NCBI GenBank assembly: GCA_041393775.1
Contig: JAWKJM010000003.1
Coordinates: 434,001 to 498,000 of the forward strand
Direction: 5' to 3'
Length of the DNA stretch: 64,000 bases
From: JADKAV01 sp041393775
GTDB taxonomy: Bacteria; Actinomycetota; Actinomycetes; S36-B12; UBA10799
A program made the position numbers and the translations under genes. The notes below the pieces were generated by a model. It was given only the letters and a program-made list of their open reading frames with translations, had not been told where the DNA came from and made no database searches. Positions 1 to 7,756 of the stretch are shown in pieces (the stretch's first letter is position 1; every line of letters begins with the position of its first letter).

Positions 1-375
1 GGTGCGCAGTGCCTCGGCGAACACCTCGACCAAGGGTTCGGCCACCAGTCGCGGCGCGGCCGCGTCCCATGTGGGACGGCGGCCTTTGCCGGTGTTGGCG
101 TAGAGCGTGAACTGGCTGATCACCAGCAGTGGCAGCCCGACATCAGACGCGGACAGTTCCGCCGGTCCGGCGGGCGGAACACAGGCCGCCGGTAGCCGGT
201 CCCGGTCGAACAGCCGGGCGCCCCACACTTTGCTCGCCAACCGCCTGGCCAGCTCCGGGGTATCGCTGTGCGTGACACCGACCATGACCACCAGCCCGGG
301 CCCTTCGAAAGCCCCGGTGATCCCACCGTGGATGCTGACGGACGCACCGTCGGCGCGCTGGACCAGGGCCCGCAT
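1..375 (-). CDS. dtd: D-aminoacyl-tRNA deacylase, 3' end cut by window edge
   Basis: Hydrolyses D-amino acids mischarged on tRNA (D-Tyr-tRNA and others) in the cytosol. Reading the minus strand from ATG at 375 gives MRALVQRADGASVSI, then a GAFEGPGLVVMVGVT strand and the family hallmarks SQFTLYANTGKGRRPTW and AAPRLVAEPLVE. The frame is still open at base 1, so about 125 residues are visible and the last 15-25 are missing. The ATG overlaps the stop of the upstream gene as TGATG, so the two are translationally coupled. A short insertion (about 12 residues, PAACVPPAGPAE) sits where many bacterial DTDs have a tight turn. Confidence 0.93.
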   Translation of the reverse strand, partial: MRALVQRADGASVSIHGGITGAFEGPGLVVMVGVTHSDTPELARRLASKVWGARLFDRDRLPAACVPPAGPAELSASDVGLPLLVISQFTLYANTGKGRRPTWDAAAPRLVAEPLVEVFAEALRT

Positions 376-1067
376 CAGGTGGGTCGGCGTACGACGCGCC
401 CGGCGATGCGGGTGGCCGTGCCGGGCATGCTGCGGATCGAATCGACCGTGGTGGAGGCGATCACGCTCGTGCTGCCACGCAGCAGACCGGTGGCATCGAG
501 TTCATTGAGCACGTCGGCCATGAAGGTGTTCACATCGACCTTCTCCAGCACCCTCTCCAAGGTCACCCGGTCGACGAGCGCATCAACGTCCACATCGGAC
601 AACACGAAGTTCATGTCGACGCGGGACAACAACTCCGACGTCGTCTCGGGGCCGACCCTGGCCAGGAAGTCCGCCGCTTCCGAGGCGCGTTGCTGCTGTT
701 TGTCCCGGAACTGCTGGTCCAAACTGGTCAGCCAAGCGTGCACGGCGCGGATCGGCCGGCCCGTGAACTCAACGTTCGATGCAGCGACGCTGGCCTGATT
801 GATCCGGTCCTCCAGCACGGCCACGAGGTCGAACAACCGGGATTGGATCGCTGCGGCCAGTGTCACGGTCGCCCCCGGCAACACCGCCATGAGGTGTGCC
901 AGCGTCACAGTCTCCCCGTCCTCGGGGACCTCGTCCTCGGATTCGAGCATCCGCGAGCGGGTGTACCCGGAGGCCAGTCCAGCGATACCGAGCCCGAGCC
1001 CGGACCACCGCTCAAGCTCATCGAACAGCGCCCCGGTGACCCCCGGTCGTCTTCGTGCCATGCCCAT
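375..1067 (-). CDS. Actinobacterial VD-repeat protein, function unknown
   Basis: A 230-residue protein of unknown function. Its C-terminal half (about residues 130-225) has repeated short units of the type VDMNFVL, VDVDALVDRV, LERVLEKVDVNTFM, then STSVIASTTVDSIRSM. A similar 'VDxxxLVxRVD ... DEID ... STxSVAxxTVxxVR' tail occurs in actinobacterial membrane proteins, including some next to RDD domains. I see no convincing transmembrane segment. The start at 1067 (MGMARRR) is chosen because GAGGTG lies seven bases upstream; the ATG six bases further in is also possible. The stop overlaps the dtd start. The family resemblance is from memory; no biochemical role is claimed. Confidence 0.8.
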   Translation of the reverse strand: MGMARRRPGVTGALFDELERWSGLGLGIAGLASGYTRSRMLESEDEVPEDGETVTLAHLMAVLPGATVTLAAAIQSRLFDLVAVLEDRINQASVAASNVEFTGRPIRAVHAWLTSLDQQFRDKQQQRASEAADFLARVGPETTSELLSRVDMNFVLSDVDVDALVDRVTLERVLEKVDVNTFMADVLNELDATGLLRGSTSVIASTTVDSIRSMPGTATRIAGRVVRRPT

Positions 1068-1118
1068 ATGGTGACACCTCGACCTTCGGGCCCGGACAGC
1101 CCGCCCGGACACCGGGCC

Positions 1119-1124
1119 TACTGT
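1119..1124 (+). promoter_or_regulatory. Putative -10 hexamer (TACTGT), leaderless start of MFS gene
   Basis: TACTGT fits TANNNT and is followed by 7 nt and then ATG 1132. No Shine-Dalgarno sequence is visible, so transcription probably begins at or next to the start codon. Confidence 0.5.
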
Positions 1125-1131
1125 TGACGCC

Positions 1132-2535
1132 ATGACCATTGCCCTGTCGTCCACGGCGGGGCGCAAGGCCCTCGCCGCCAGCATCGTGGGCTCAGGACTG
1201 GCCTTCCTTGACGGCACCATCGTGACAGTGGCGGCACCCCACATCGCCGAGGACCTCGGTGGCGGCTTCTCCGGAATGCAGTGGGCCCTGGACGGGTACC
1301 TGCTGACACTGGGCTCCTTGGTGCTGGTCGGCGGAGCGCTGGGAGACCTGCTGGGCAAACGCCGGGTATTCGTTGCCGGAACCATCGGTTTCGCACTGAG
1401 CAGCGTCCTCTGCGGGCTGGCACCCAACATCGCGGCGCTGGTCGTCGCCCGCATGCTGCAGGGCACCTCGGCGGCGCTGCTGGTTCCCACCTCCCTGGCC
1501 CTGCTCAACGCAGTGTTCGGCAAAGACGATCGCGGCAGGGCGATCGGCGCATGGTCAGGGCTGTCCGGTGTGTTCACCGCTCTCGGTCCGTTCATGGGTG
1601 GCGCGCTGGTCGACGCGTTCCCGTTCGGATGGCGGCTCGCGTTCCTCATCAACCTGCCTCTGGCCGCCGCCGCGATCTGGCTGGCACAGTCGGCCGTTCC
1701 CGATCTGCCCGGCAACCGGGGCGAGCAACCGCTGATGTCGCAACTCGACCTCGCAGGTGCGGCATTGGCGACGCTCGGGCTCGGGCTGGTCGTCGGGCCG
1801 CTCATCGAGATCCAACAACTCGGCGATGCGACGTGGCTGCTCGTGGCCGCCGGAGCAGTGCTGCTGGGCGTCTTCGTCGGGTTGCAGAGGCGACGGACCC
1901 GCTCCGGTGAACCTCCCGCGATGTTGCCGCTCACCTTGTTCCGGATCCGGAGTTTCTCTGTGGCGAACCTCGTGACCTTCGTCGTCTACGGTGCCTTGGG
2001 CGCCGGTCTGTTCCTGGTCACGGTCTACGTACAACTTTCGCTGGGATACTCGGCACTGGCCGCCGGCGCGGTGGGGCTTCCGATCACGGTTCTCCTGGCC
2101 GTCTTCTCGTCGAGGGTCGGCGGGCTGGTCACGAGGTTCGGCCCCCGATGGTTCCTGACCGTCGGCCCACTGGTGATGGCTGGCGGACTGGTGTGGCTGA
2201 GCACTCTCAGTCCTGGTTCGACCTACGTCCGCGCGATCCTCCCGGCCATGCTCGTCTTCGCCGCCGGGCTCGTGCTCGTGGTCGCGCCGGTCACCACCGC
2301 CGCCTTGGGCGACATCACCGCCGGTCTGTCCGGTACCGCTTCCGGAGTGAACAACGCGGTCGCCCGCGTAGCTGCGCTGATCGCGATCGCCGTGCTGCCC
2401 GCCGCAGCTGGATTCGGCGCGTCCGGGGTCGGGCTGGAGCAGGGCTATCGCACCAGTCTGCTCATCGCCGCTGCCGTCTGCGCCGTCGGTGGGGTGATCG
2501 CGGCGATCGGGTTCCGGACCGACAGCGGTGGCTAG
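1132..2535 (+). CDS. MFS multidrug exporter, DHA2 (EmrB/QacA-like) family
   Basis: Membrane proton-driven efflux transporter of 467 residues, rich in hydrophobic segments throughout and probably with 14 helices. The N-terminus has the DHA2 motif D1 (LAFLDGTIVTVAAPHI) and QWALDGYLL. Motif A appears as GALGDLLGKRR in loop 2-3, and the antiporter motif C as GVFTALGPFMGGALVD in helix 5. The substrate cannot be read from sequence. No TetR or MarR repressor is adjacent. It is divergent from the dtd pair, so it is a single transcription unit ending at a family-A intergenic repeat. Confidence 0.9.
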   Translation: MTIALSSTAGRKALAASIVGSGLAFLDGTIVTVAAPHIAEDLGGGFSGMQWALDGYLLTLGSLVLVGGALGDLLGKRRVFVAGTIGFALSSVLCGLAPNIAALVVARMLQGTSAALLVPTSLALLNAVFGKDDRGRAIGAWSGLSGVFTALGPFMGGALVDAFPFGWRLAFLINLPLAAAAIWLAQSAVPDLPGNRGEQPLMSQLDLAGAALATLGLGLVVGPLIEIQQLGDATWLLVAAGAVLLGVFVGLQRRRTRSGEPPAMLPLTLFRIRSFSVANLVTFVVYGALGAGLFLVTVYVQLSLGYSALAAGAVGLPITVLLAVFSSRVGGLVTRFGPRWFLTVGPLVMAGGLVWLSTLSPGSTYVRAILPAMLVFAAGLVLVVAPVTTAALGDITAGLSGTASGVNNAVARVAALIAIAVLPAAAGFGASGVGLEQGYRTSLLIAAAVCAVGGVIAAIGFRTDSGG

Positions 2536-2566
2536 TGTCGCTGCTGTTGGAGTCCCCCGGGCGGTG

Positions 2567-2684
2567 TTTGTGACGAAAGTGCGTGCCTGTCCGGCGGGTT
2601 TGTCACGAAGGTGCGGGGTCAAGGCACCCGGCGGCCAGCACCTTCGTCACAAAGCACTCTGCGTGCCCTCAACTTCTCACAAAC
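2567..2684. repeat. Family A nested inverted repeat, copy 1
   Basis: Four arms of one word. Outer arms are TTTGTGACGAAAGT (2567-2580) and its partner AACTTCTCACAAAC (2671-2684). Inner arms are at 2599-2614 (TTTGTCACGAAGGTGC) and 2638-2653, pairing 15 of 16. Same-direction arms start 32-33 bp apart. It lies between convergent genes. Confidence 0.85.
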
Positions 2685-2719
2685 GCCGCCGGGCCGATCG
2701 ACCAGGCCCAGAGCCAGGC

Positions 2720-3094
2720 CTAACTGAGCGCCTTGGCCTTGAGCTGGGCGAACTCGTCATCGTCGATGACGCCCTTGTCATGCAGTTCCTTCGCCTGAGC
2801 GATCTGCGCAGCCGGGTCCGCGCTGCTGGAGACCTGCTTGATGTAGTCAGCCTGGGCCTTCTGGATCTCCGCGGCCTGCGCGGCTGAGCGCTCAGCCATC
2901 CCCTTGCCGCGGGCGATGATGTAGATCAGGCCGGTCAGCCACGGGATCAGGATCAGGGCGATGATCCAGACCGCCTTCCACCAGCCGCTGAGTTTGTGGT
3001 CACGCATCAGGTCGCCCACGATCACGAAAACGATGATCAGGTACGCCATGAAGACGAACGCGAGCAGAATCGCTTGGAGCACACTGCCGTCCAT
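2720..3094 (-). CDS. Small PLDc_N/SHOCT-domain membrane protein
   Basis: A 124-residue protein with two membrane helices. The first spans about residues 6-28 (ILLAFVFMAYLIIVFVIVG). The second, about 40-62 (WWKAVWIIALILIPWLTGLIY), is of the PLDc_N type with its Trp-rich core. A coiled linker (AAQAAEIQKAQADYIKQV) follows, then a C-terminal SHOCT helix pair (IAQAKELHDKGVIDDDEFAQLKAKAL). SHOCT domains are thought to mediate oligomerisation or membrane-complex assembly; the target here is unknown. GGGAGGAA just before the ATG supports the start. It stands alone, convergent with the MFS gene. Confidence 0.88.
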   Translation of the reverse strand: MDGSVLQAILLAFVFMAYLIIVFVIVGDLMRDHKLSGWWKAVWIIALILIPWLTGLIYIIARGKGMAERSAAQAAEIQKAQADYIKQVSSSADPAAQIAQAKELHDKGVIDDDEFAQLKAKALS

Positions 3095-3185
3095 GAGTTC
3101 CTCCCTAGGGGGTCAAACAGCCCAAATCGGGCACCCTCCAAGTGTAGGCGAATGATCATCTGAACACCGTCCGCCGGTCGCCCAA

Positions 3186-3524
3186 GCCTGAATCCACCGG
3201 CGTGCGGTTGAAGAACCGGCTTCAGGGTCCCACAGCACGAGCTAGTTGTGAACGGCTCCTGTAATCGTGGAGGTTCTCTAGTCCGAAAATGGCTGGTGTA
3301 CTCGGTCGCCGCAGAAGAGGGCCGCGAGGTTAGAGAATGGTCGCGAGGTTAGAGAACGTGCACCAGGTTAGTGAACGCACGTGTGGCTTCTCTAACGCCG
3401 TGCACGTTCTCTAACCCGAGCGATTTCCGCCCGGCATTTCCCCGCCTGAACGGGCGGCCGGTCACGGCCATGGATGACCAACCAACGCGACACCGTCCCA
3501 GCGGCGTCCTCGGTGGATTCGGGC
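3186..3524. repeat. Segment bounded by 14-bp terminal inverted repeats (copy 1)
   Basis: The left end GCCTGAATCCACCG (3186-3199) pairs 13 of 14 with CGGTGGATTCGGGC at 3511-3524. The ~45 bp before the right end resembles 5420-5466 (ACCAAC, GACACCG, CGTCCTCGGTGGATTC in order). No ORF lies inside and no target-site duplication is evident. It contains a family-B element. Confidence 0.6.
3273..3487. repeat. Family B composite intergenic repeat, copy 1
   Basis: Arms GGTTAGAGAACGTGCAC (3347-3363) and 3400-3416 pair perfectly over 17 bp. Inner GTTAGTGAA/TTCTCTAAC arms and an extra GGTTAGAGAA copy lie upstream. A GC-rich module with TTTCCGCCCGGCATTTCC follows (from 3418). The stretch 3273-3469 is nearly identical to 51334-51530. 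No gene is present in 3095-3535. Confidence 0.85.
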
Positions 3525-3535
3525 TGACCTAAGCC

Positions 3536-4264
3536 CTACGACTCGGGGATGAAGCCGGAGTCCAACTCCCACGGCCGGATCGGGGAGTTCTCAATGATCC
3601 ACGCCTGCACGTCCTTGTCCGCGCCCGTGAGCACGAACAGGCCCACCAGGACGAACACGACTCCCAGACCCCGCCGGAACCATCCGTGCGGATCCGCTGC
3701 CCAGCCCATGCGCTGCACGAACCGCTGCCCCAGCAGCGAGATCACCAGCAAGGTCCCGCACAGGCCCAGGACATATGCGGCAAGCAGCAGTATCCCGTAG
3801 CCGAACTCCGCCGGAAGCACCGTGACCACCACGTAGGCGTACAGCGGGCTGCAACTCGAGAACACCGGGCCCAACGCCGCGCCGATGAGGACCTGTCCGG
3901 CGAATCCGTTGTGGCGGCGTGCATGGGACAGCCCCCCGGTCGTTCGCGCCTGCAGCGACAGGGCTGCTGACGCCCGGTCCCAGACCCCCGGGAACAGACT
4001 GACCAGGCCCAGCGCGATCAACAGCCCTCCGCTCACGTACGCCCATGCCTGCGGCGGGATCTCGATCAACACGGTCGACGCTTTCAGGGCCAGCGTGAAC
4101 AGCACCACGGAAACGCCAAGCGAGGCGGCGATGACGTACGCGCGCCTGCGATCCGACCCCTGCCCGGCGATGGAGCCGCCGACGATGACGGGCAACATCG
4201 GCAGCACACACGGTGCCAGTGTGGTGAGCACCCCAGCGATGAACGCGCCTGCCAGCGCGAGCAT
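3536..4264 (-). CDS. ccdA: CcdA/DsbD-like transmembrane thiol:disulfide transporter
   Basis: Carries reducing equivalents from cytoplasmic thioredoxin across the membrane to an extracytoplasmic thioredoxin-like partner. The protein has 242 residues and about six membrane helices, typical of CcdA. Candidate redox cysteines lie in TLAPCVLPMLP (about residue 19) and SSCSPLYAY (about 137), the two positions expected for the family; a further Cys is in VLGLCGTLL. Its ATG follows the stop of the upstream thioredoxin-fold lipoprotein directly (TAG-ATG), so the partner is almost certainly that protein. The pair may serve cytochrome maturation or general envelope thiol reduction; no c-type cytochrome genes are in the window. 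Confidence 0.9.
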   Translation of the reverse strand: MLALAGAFIAGVLTTLAPCVLPMLPVIVGGSIAGQGSDRRRAYVIAASLGVSVVLFTLALKASTVLIEIPPQAWAYVSGGLLIALGLVSLFPGVWDRASAALSLQARTTGGLSHARRHNGFAGQVLIGAALGPVFSSCSPLYAYVVVTVLPAEFGYGILLLAAYVLGLCGTLLVISLLGQRFVQRMGWAADPHGWFRRGLGVVFVLVGLFVLTGADKDVQAWIIENSPIRPWELDSGFIPES

Positions 4265-4792
4265 CTAGGTAGCCTTGGCGTTGATGTCGTCCGCGGTGAA
4301 CGTGCCCGTCCACTTCTTGATCTGCTCGCCGCCCGGGCCGACGAGCACGAAGGTGTGTTGCTGGGTCACGCCATACTTCTTGCGCAGGTCGTTGGCGTTG
4401 TCGTAATCCACCTTGACGATGTTGATGTCCTCGGGAACCCCGGTCTGCTGGATCGACTTGTCCGTCTGCTGGCAGTCGGGGCACCAGGCCGCGTAGAAGA
4501 ACAGGACGGTGTTGCCGTCCTCGTAGGCCGCCTTGTCGGCGCGGTACTTGCTCTCCGAAACGTACTGGCCGCCCTTCGCCATCACCGACTCGGACGGCTC
4601 GGTCTTCGCCGGCTCCGACTCCTCGGTCATCGCGGGCTCCGACTCCTCGGTCATCGCCGGCTCCGGGGCCGTCGCGGACGGCGAGTCCTTCACCATCGAG
4701 GACTCGCTCGGCTGCGGCGAGGTGGATTCGGAACTGCAGCCGGCTACGGCCAGCGCGGCGAGAGCGGGTACGACCAGGACGAATTTCCTCAT
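4265..4792 (-). CDS. Thioredoxin-fold lipoprotein
   Basis: A 175-residue exported lipoprotein and likely redox partner of the CcdA protein. The signal peptide ends in a lipobox AVAGC with the lipidated Cys at residue 19. A low-complexity stalk follows (about residues 20-75) with repeated EPAMTEES units, holding the domain off the membrane. The thioredoxin-like domain starts near residue 78. It carries FFYAAWCPDCQQTD, a CxxC active site (CPDC near residue 103) of TlpA/ResA type, though the short domain ends with TGTFTADDINAK and has no clear cis-Pro motif beyond QHTFVLV. An AAGGA ribosome site precedes the ATG. Confidence 0.9.
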   Translation of the reverse strand: MRKFVLVVPALAALAVAGCSSESTSPQPSESSMVKDSPSATAPEPAMTEESEPAMTEESEPAKTEPSESVMAKGGQYVSESKYRADKAAYEDGNTVLFFYAAWCPDCQQTDKSIQQTGVPEDINIVKVDYDNANDLRKKYGVTQQHTFVLVGPGGEQIKKWTGTFTADDINAKAT

Positions 4793-4945
4793 GCGTGGAT
4801 CCTTTCAGCGTCTGCGTGCCATTCGGAACTGCGGTCGGCGCGGATTGGTGCAGGCAGCATCAGCGGCGCCCACGGCCAGCCCGGATCCGACCGACTTCCG
4901 GACGCTGTCGGGCAGTAACGTCGGAACCGAGCCGAAAGGACTGCC

Positions 4946-5194
4946 ATGAGCGAGAACGACAACTTCGAGGTCGTCGAGGAGTTCGATGTCGAAGTCACCG
5001 AGGACGGCGACGTCATCGCCGAGGACACCGTTGCCACGATCGACACGGACACCGGCGAGGCGGTGATCGACGACGTGATCGCGGTGGAAGCGGCCGACGG
5101 GAGCAGCTTCGTCGAAGAGGTGATCAGCACAGTGGATGCCGAGGGCAACCAGACGGTCGTCGCGGACGTGGTCGAGGAACTCGACGCCGAATAG
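4946..5194 (+). CDS. Small highly acidic protein with no basic residues
   Basis: An 82-residue protein that I do not recognise. About a third of its residues are Asp or Glu, and it contains no Lys, Arg or His. Valine-rich beta-like repeats alternate with acidic turns (VEVTEDGDVIAED, ATIDTDTGEAVIDD, STVDAEGNQTVVAD), suggesting a tandem beta-hairpin or calcium-binding fold. There is no signal peptide. AAAGGA lies about seven bases before the ATG. It is divergent from the thioredoxin lipoprotein across a 153 bp intergenic region and is followed by a strong hairpin at 5318-5360. Third-position GC bias and the ribosome site make it a credible gene. Confidence 0.75.
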   Translation: MSENDNFEVVEEFDVEVTEDGDVIAEDTVATIDTDTGEAVIDDVIAVEAADGSSFVEEVISTVDAEGNQTVVADVVEELDAE

Positions 5195-5224
5195 CAGCAA
5201 GCCGTCCGGGATCACCGCCTCTTG

Positions 5225-5466
5225 GCCTGAATCCACCGGTGATCTTGCCGGGTAGGTCAGGTGCGGTCAGGCGAAGAGCCTCTGTGCGCCGAGGATTGGG
5301 CGTCCCGGACACGTCCAAACCCACACCAGAGGCATCCCGCAAATGCCTCTGGTGTGGGTTGCGTGTTCGGTGGGGTTCAGCGTCCGACGAGCCCCAGCGA
5401 ACTAGACGAACTCGATTCGTACCAACCCGACACCGGTCGCAGCAACGTCCTCGGTGGATTCGAGGC
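5225..5466. repeat. Segment bounded by terminal inverted repeats (copy 2)
   Basis: The left end GCCTGAATCCACCG (5225-5238) is identical to copy 1 at 3186. The right end CGGTGGATTCGAGGC (5452-5466) touches the ung stop codon. The two copies share their ends and the right ~45 bp but not their middles. The region holds no gene. Confidence 0.55.
5318..5360. terminator. Bidirectional hairpin, 18-bp perfect stem
   Basis: AACCCACACCAGAGGCAT (5318-5335) pairs perfectly with 5343-5360 across a 7-nt loop. It lies between the convergent acidic-protein gene and ung, and probably terminates both. Confidence 0.75.
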
Positions 5467-6131
5467 TAGGGCAACGACCAGTCGATCGGCGCAGCGCCCT
5501 GTTCGACCAGGGCGGCGTTCGCGCGGCTGAACGGCCTGGAACCGAAGAAGCCCCGGTGCGCGGAGAGCGGGCTCGGGTGGGCGCTGGCCAGGATCGGGAC
5601 TGCGTGGTCGCGCAGCATCGGGCCCAACGTCTGCGCATCGCGTCCCCACAGAATCGCCACCAGCGGTCGCTCACGGGCGGCCAGCGCGCGGATCGCGTGT
5701 TCGGTGATGGGTTCCCAGCCCTTGCCGCGGTGGGATCCGGAGTTGCCCGGCGCCACGGTCAGTACCCGGTTGAGCAGCACCACCCCCCGCTGCGCCCACG
5801 GCCGCAGGTCACCGTTCGACGGCGGCGCCACCGCGAGGTCGTCCACGAGTTCCCGGTAGATGTTCAACAGGCTTGCGGGCAGCGGACGGACGTCGGGGGC
5901 GACCGCGAAACTCAGCCCGATCGGATGCCCGGGCGTGGGATACGGGTCCTGACCGACAATCAGGACCTCGGCAGCGTCGAACGGGTACGTGAAAGCCCGC
6001 AGTACGTTCGCGCCTGCGGGAAGATACGCCGGCTGCTTGCGCAGGAAGTCACCCATGGCCCGGATCTGCGGCTCGACCGGTTCCAGCGCGCGTGCCCAGC
6101 CCGGGTCGATGACCTGTGCCAGCGGTTTCAT
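5466..6131 (-). CDS. ung: Uracil-DNA glycosylase, family 1
   Basis: Removes uracil from DNA as the first step of base excision repair. The 221 residues match the family length. The water-activating loop is GQDPYPTPGHPIGLSFA (near residue 56, catalytic Asp in GQDPYP), the uracil-specificity region is LNRVLTVAPGNSGSH, and the DNA-intercalating loop is HPSPLSAHRGFFGSRPFS (near 183). The ATG overlaps the cydC stop (ATGA), so ung is translated from the cydDC message, and this decides the start against the longer upstream frame. Placing a repair enzyme behind a cytochrome bd assembly exporter is unusual. Confidence 0.95.
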   Translation of the reverse strand: MKPLAQVIDPGWARALEPVEPQIRAMGDFLRKQPAYLPAGANVLRAFTYPFDAAEVLIVGQDPYPTPGHPIGLSFAVAPDVRPLPASLLNIYRELVDDLAVAPPSNGDLRPWAQRGVVLLNRVLTVAPGNSGSHRGKGWEPITEHAIRALAARERPLVAILWGRDAQTLGPMLRDHAVPILASAHPSPLSAHRGFFGSRPFSRANAALVEQGAAPIDWSLP

Positions 6132-7756
6132 GACCCCTGCCCCGCCGGACGTACCTCGATGTGGTCGTCGAGCCACCCGATCGGCTGGTGGGTGACGACC
6201 ACAAGGGTGCGTCCCCGGCTGACCCGCTCGATCGTGGCCAGTATCGCTTCGGCCGTCGGCGGGTCGAGATGTTCGGTCGGCTCATCGAGCAGCATCACCG
6301 GGTGGTCGGCGAGGACGGCCCGGGCCAGACCGAGTCGCTGGCGTTCGCCACCGGACAGTGTCGACCCGTGCTGGCCGACGGTGCGGTCGAGCGCCATGGG
6401 CAGTTCCACCGCGGCGAGCGCCTCCTGCAACTGATCGTCGGTGGCTCCCGGTTTGGCCACCCGCAGATTGGCCGCGATGTCGGCGTCGAAGACGTGCGGG
6501 GTCTGGGGGGTCCACAGCACCAGCGACCGTACGTGCTCACCTGCCTGGTCGCGGATCTGCACCGCACCGAGCCGCACCTCGCCGGAGTAGTCCAGGAAGC
6601 CCGCCAGGACGTTGAGGACGGTGGACTTGCCGGATCCGGACTCCCCCACCAGCCCGAGCCGACGGCCGGCCGGGGCGTCGAAGCCGACGCCGGTCACCGC
6701 CACCGGGCCCGTCGGGTAGCTGGCGGACAGCGAGTCCACGACAATGTCCGCACCGTCTGCTTCCCGTGGCTGGTCCGGTTCGACGACCGGCGGCCGCGCG
6801 TCCAGGATCTCGACCAGTCGGTGCGCGGACGCACGCACCTTGATGGCGGCCAGCGCGGCCGGGGCAAGCACCGCGACCGCCTCATAAGCGGCCAGCGGAA
6901 GCAGTACTAGGACCGCAAGGTTGACCCCCCACAACGCCTCGGAGCGCACCGCCGGCACCGCCACCAGGATCATCCCGATCACCGCCGCCCCCTGGATCAC
7001 GATGCCCAGCGAGGAGGACAACGCCGAACCCACCGCGGTGCGGCGCATCGCGGCGGTCAATCGGTCATCGATCCCCGCGACCCGTTCGCTGTACTCGTCG
7101 TCGGCTCCGAGCACCATCAACTCGGGTCCGGCGTGTAGCGCTGTGAGCACTTCGGCGGAGAGCTCGGCCTGCAACGGCGCCTGGACGGCCTGTCCGCGAC
7201 CCGACGACCAGATGATCAACGCCGGTACTGCGATGCCGCCCAAGAGCAGGCACGCCGCGAGGACTAGTCCGGCCGAGGGCAGCAGCACGGCCGCCAGGAT
7301 CACCGATCCGGTACCCACCAGGATCGCGGAGAAGACCGGGAGCATCACACGCAGACTCAGGTCGGACATCGCCTCGACGTCGTCGACCACCCGCCGCAGC
7401 AGGTCACCGCGTTTGAACGCCGGGAGACCAGCGGGAGCCAACGGGACCAGTCGTTCGTACAGCGCGACCCGCAGGTCGACCAGCGAGCGGAACGCCGCTT
7501 GGTGGCTGACGAGGCGTTCGGCGTAGCGGAACACGCCTCGGCCGATCCCGAAGGCGCGCACACTCACGATCGCGACCTGGAGGAACAGGATCGGCGGCCG
7601 TTCCCACGCGCGCGAGATCAACCACGCGCTGACGGCCATCAACGCCACCGAGGAACCGAGCGCCAGAGCACCGAGGACCGCGGCCCACCACAGACGGCCC
7701 GAAGCGGGCCGGTAGATCTGGCTGAGCCGCTTGACGGCCGGGTCGCGCAGGATCAC
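6128..7756 (-). CDS. cydC: Thiol reductant ABC exporter subunit CydC
   Basis: One half of the heterodimeric CydDC exporter, which moves cysteine and glutathione-type thiols (mycothiol would be the local equivalent) and is needed for cytochrome bd assembly. It has 542 residues. An N-terminal six-helix ABC membrane domain (about 15-300) precedes an ATPase domain with Walker A GESGSGKST (near 370), signature LSGGERQR (near 465), Walker B MLLDEPTEHLD and an H-loop VTHQP. The start is GTG at 7756, because this GTG overlaps the cydD stop as GTGA and VILRDPAVKRL begins the natural N-terminus; the longer frame reads into cydD. Confidence 0.92.
   Translation of the reverse strand: MILRDPAVKRLSQIYRPASGRLWWAAVLGALALGSSVALMAVSAWLISRAWERPPILFLQVAIVSVRAFGIGRGVFRYAERLVSHQAAFRSLVDLRVALYERLVPLAPAGLPAFKRGDLLRRVVDDVEAMSDLSLRVMLPVFSAILVGTGSVILAAVLLPSAGLVLAACLLLGGIAVPALIIWSSGRGQAVQAPLQAELSAEVLTALHAGPELMVLGADDEYSERVAGIDDRLTAAMRRTAVGSALSSSLGIVIQGAAVIGMILVAVPAVRSEALWGVNLAVLVLLPLAAYEAVAVLAPAALAAIKVRASAHRLVEILDARPPVVEPDQPREADGADIVVDSLSASYPTGPVAVTGVGFDAPAGRRLGLVGESGSGKSTVLNVLAGFLDYSGEVRLGAVQIRDQAGEHVRSLVLWTPQTPHVFDADIAANLRVAKPGATDDQLQEALAAVELPMALDRTVGQHGSTLSGGERQRLGLARAVLADHPVMLLDEPTEHLDPPTAEAILATIERVSRGRTLVVVTHQPIGWLDDHIEVRPAGQGS

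Noticed and set aside
1555..2622. Long minus-strand frame opposite the MFS gene
   Set aside because: It is rich in Arg, Gln, Asp and Glu, the usual antisense shadow of a hydrophobic high-GC gene. The plus-strand frame carries DHA2 motifs.
2567..2684. Family-A element as an ordinary transcription terminator
   Set aside because: The fixed 117-119 bp length, four arms and phasing exceed a terminator, and one copy lies between 5' ends of divergent genes. Termination could still be a side effect.
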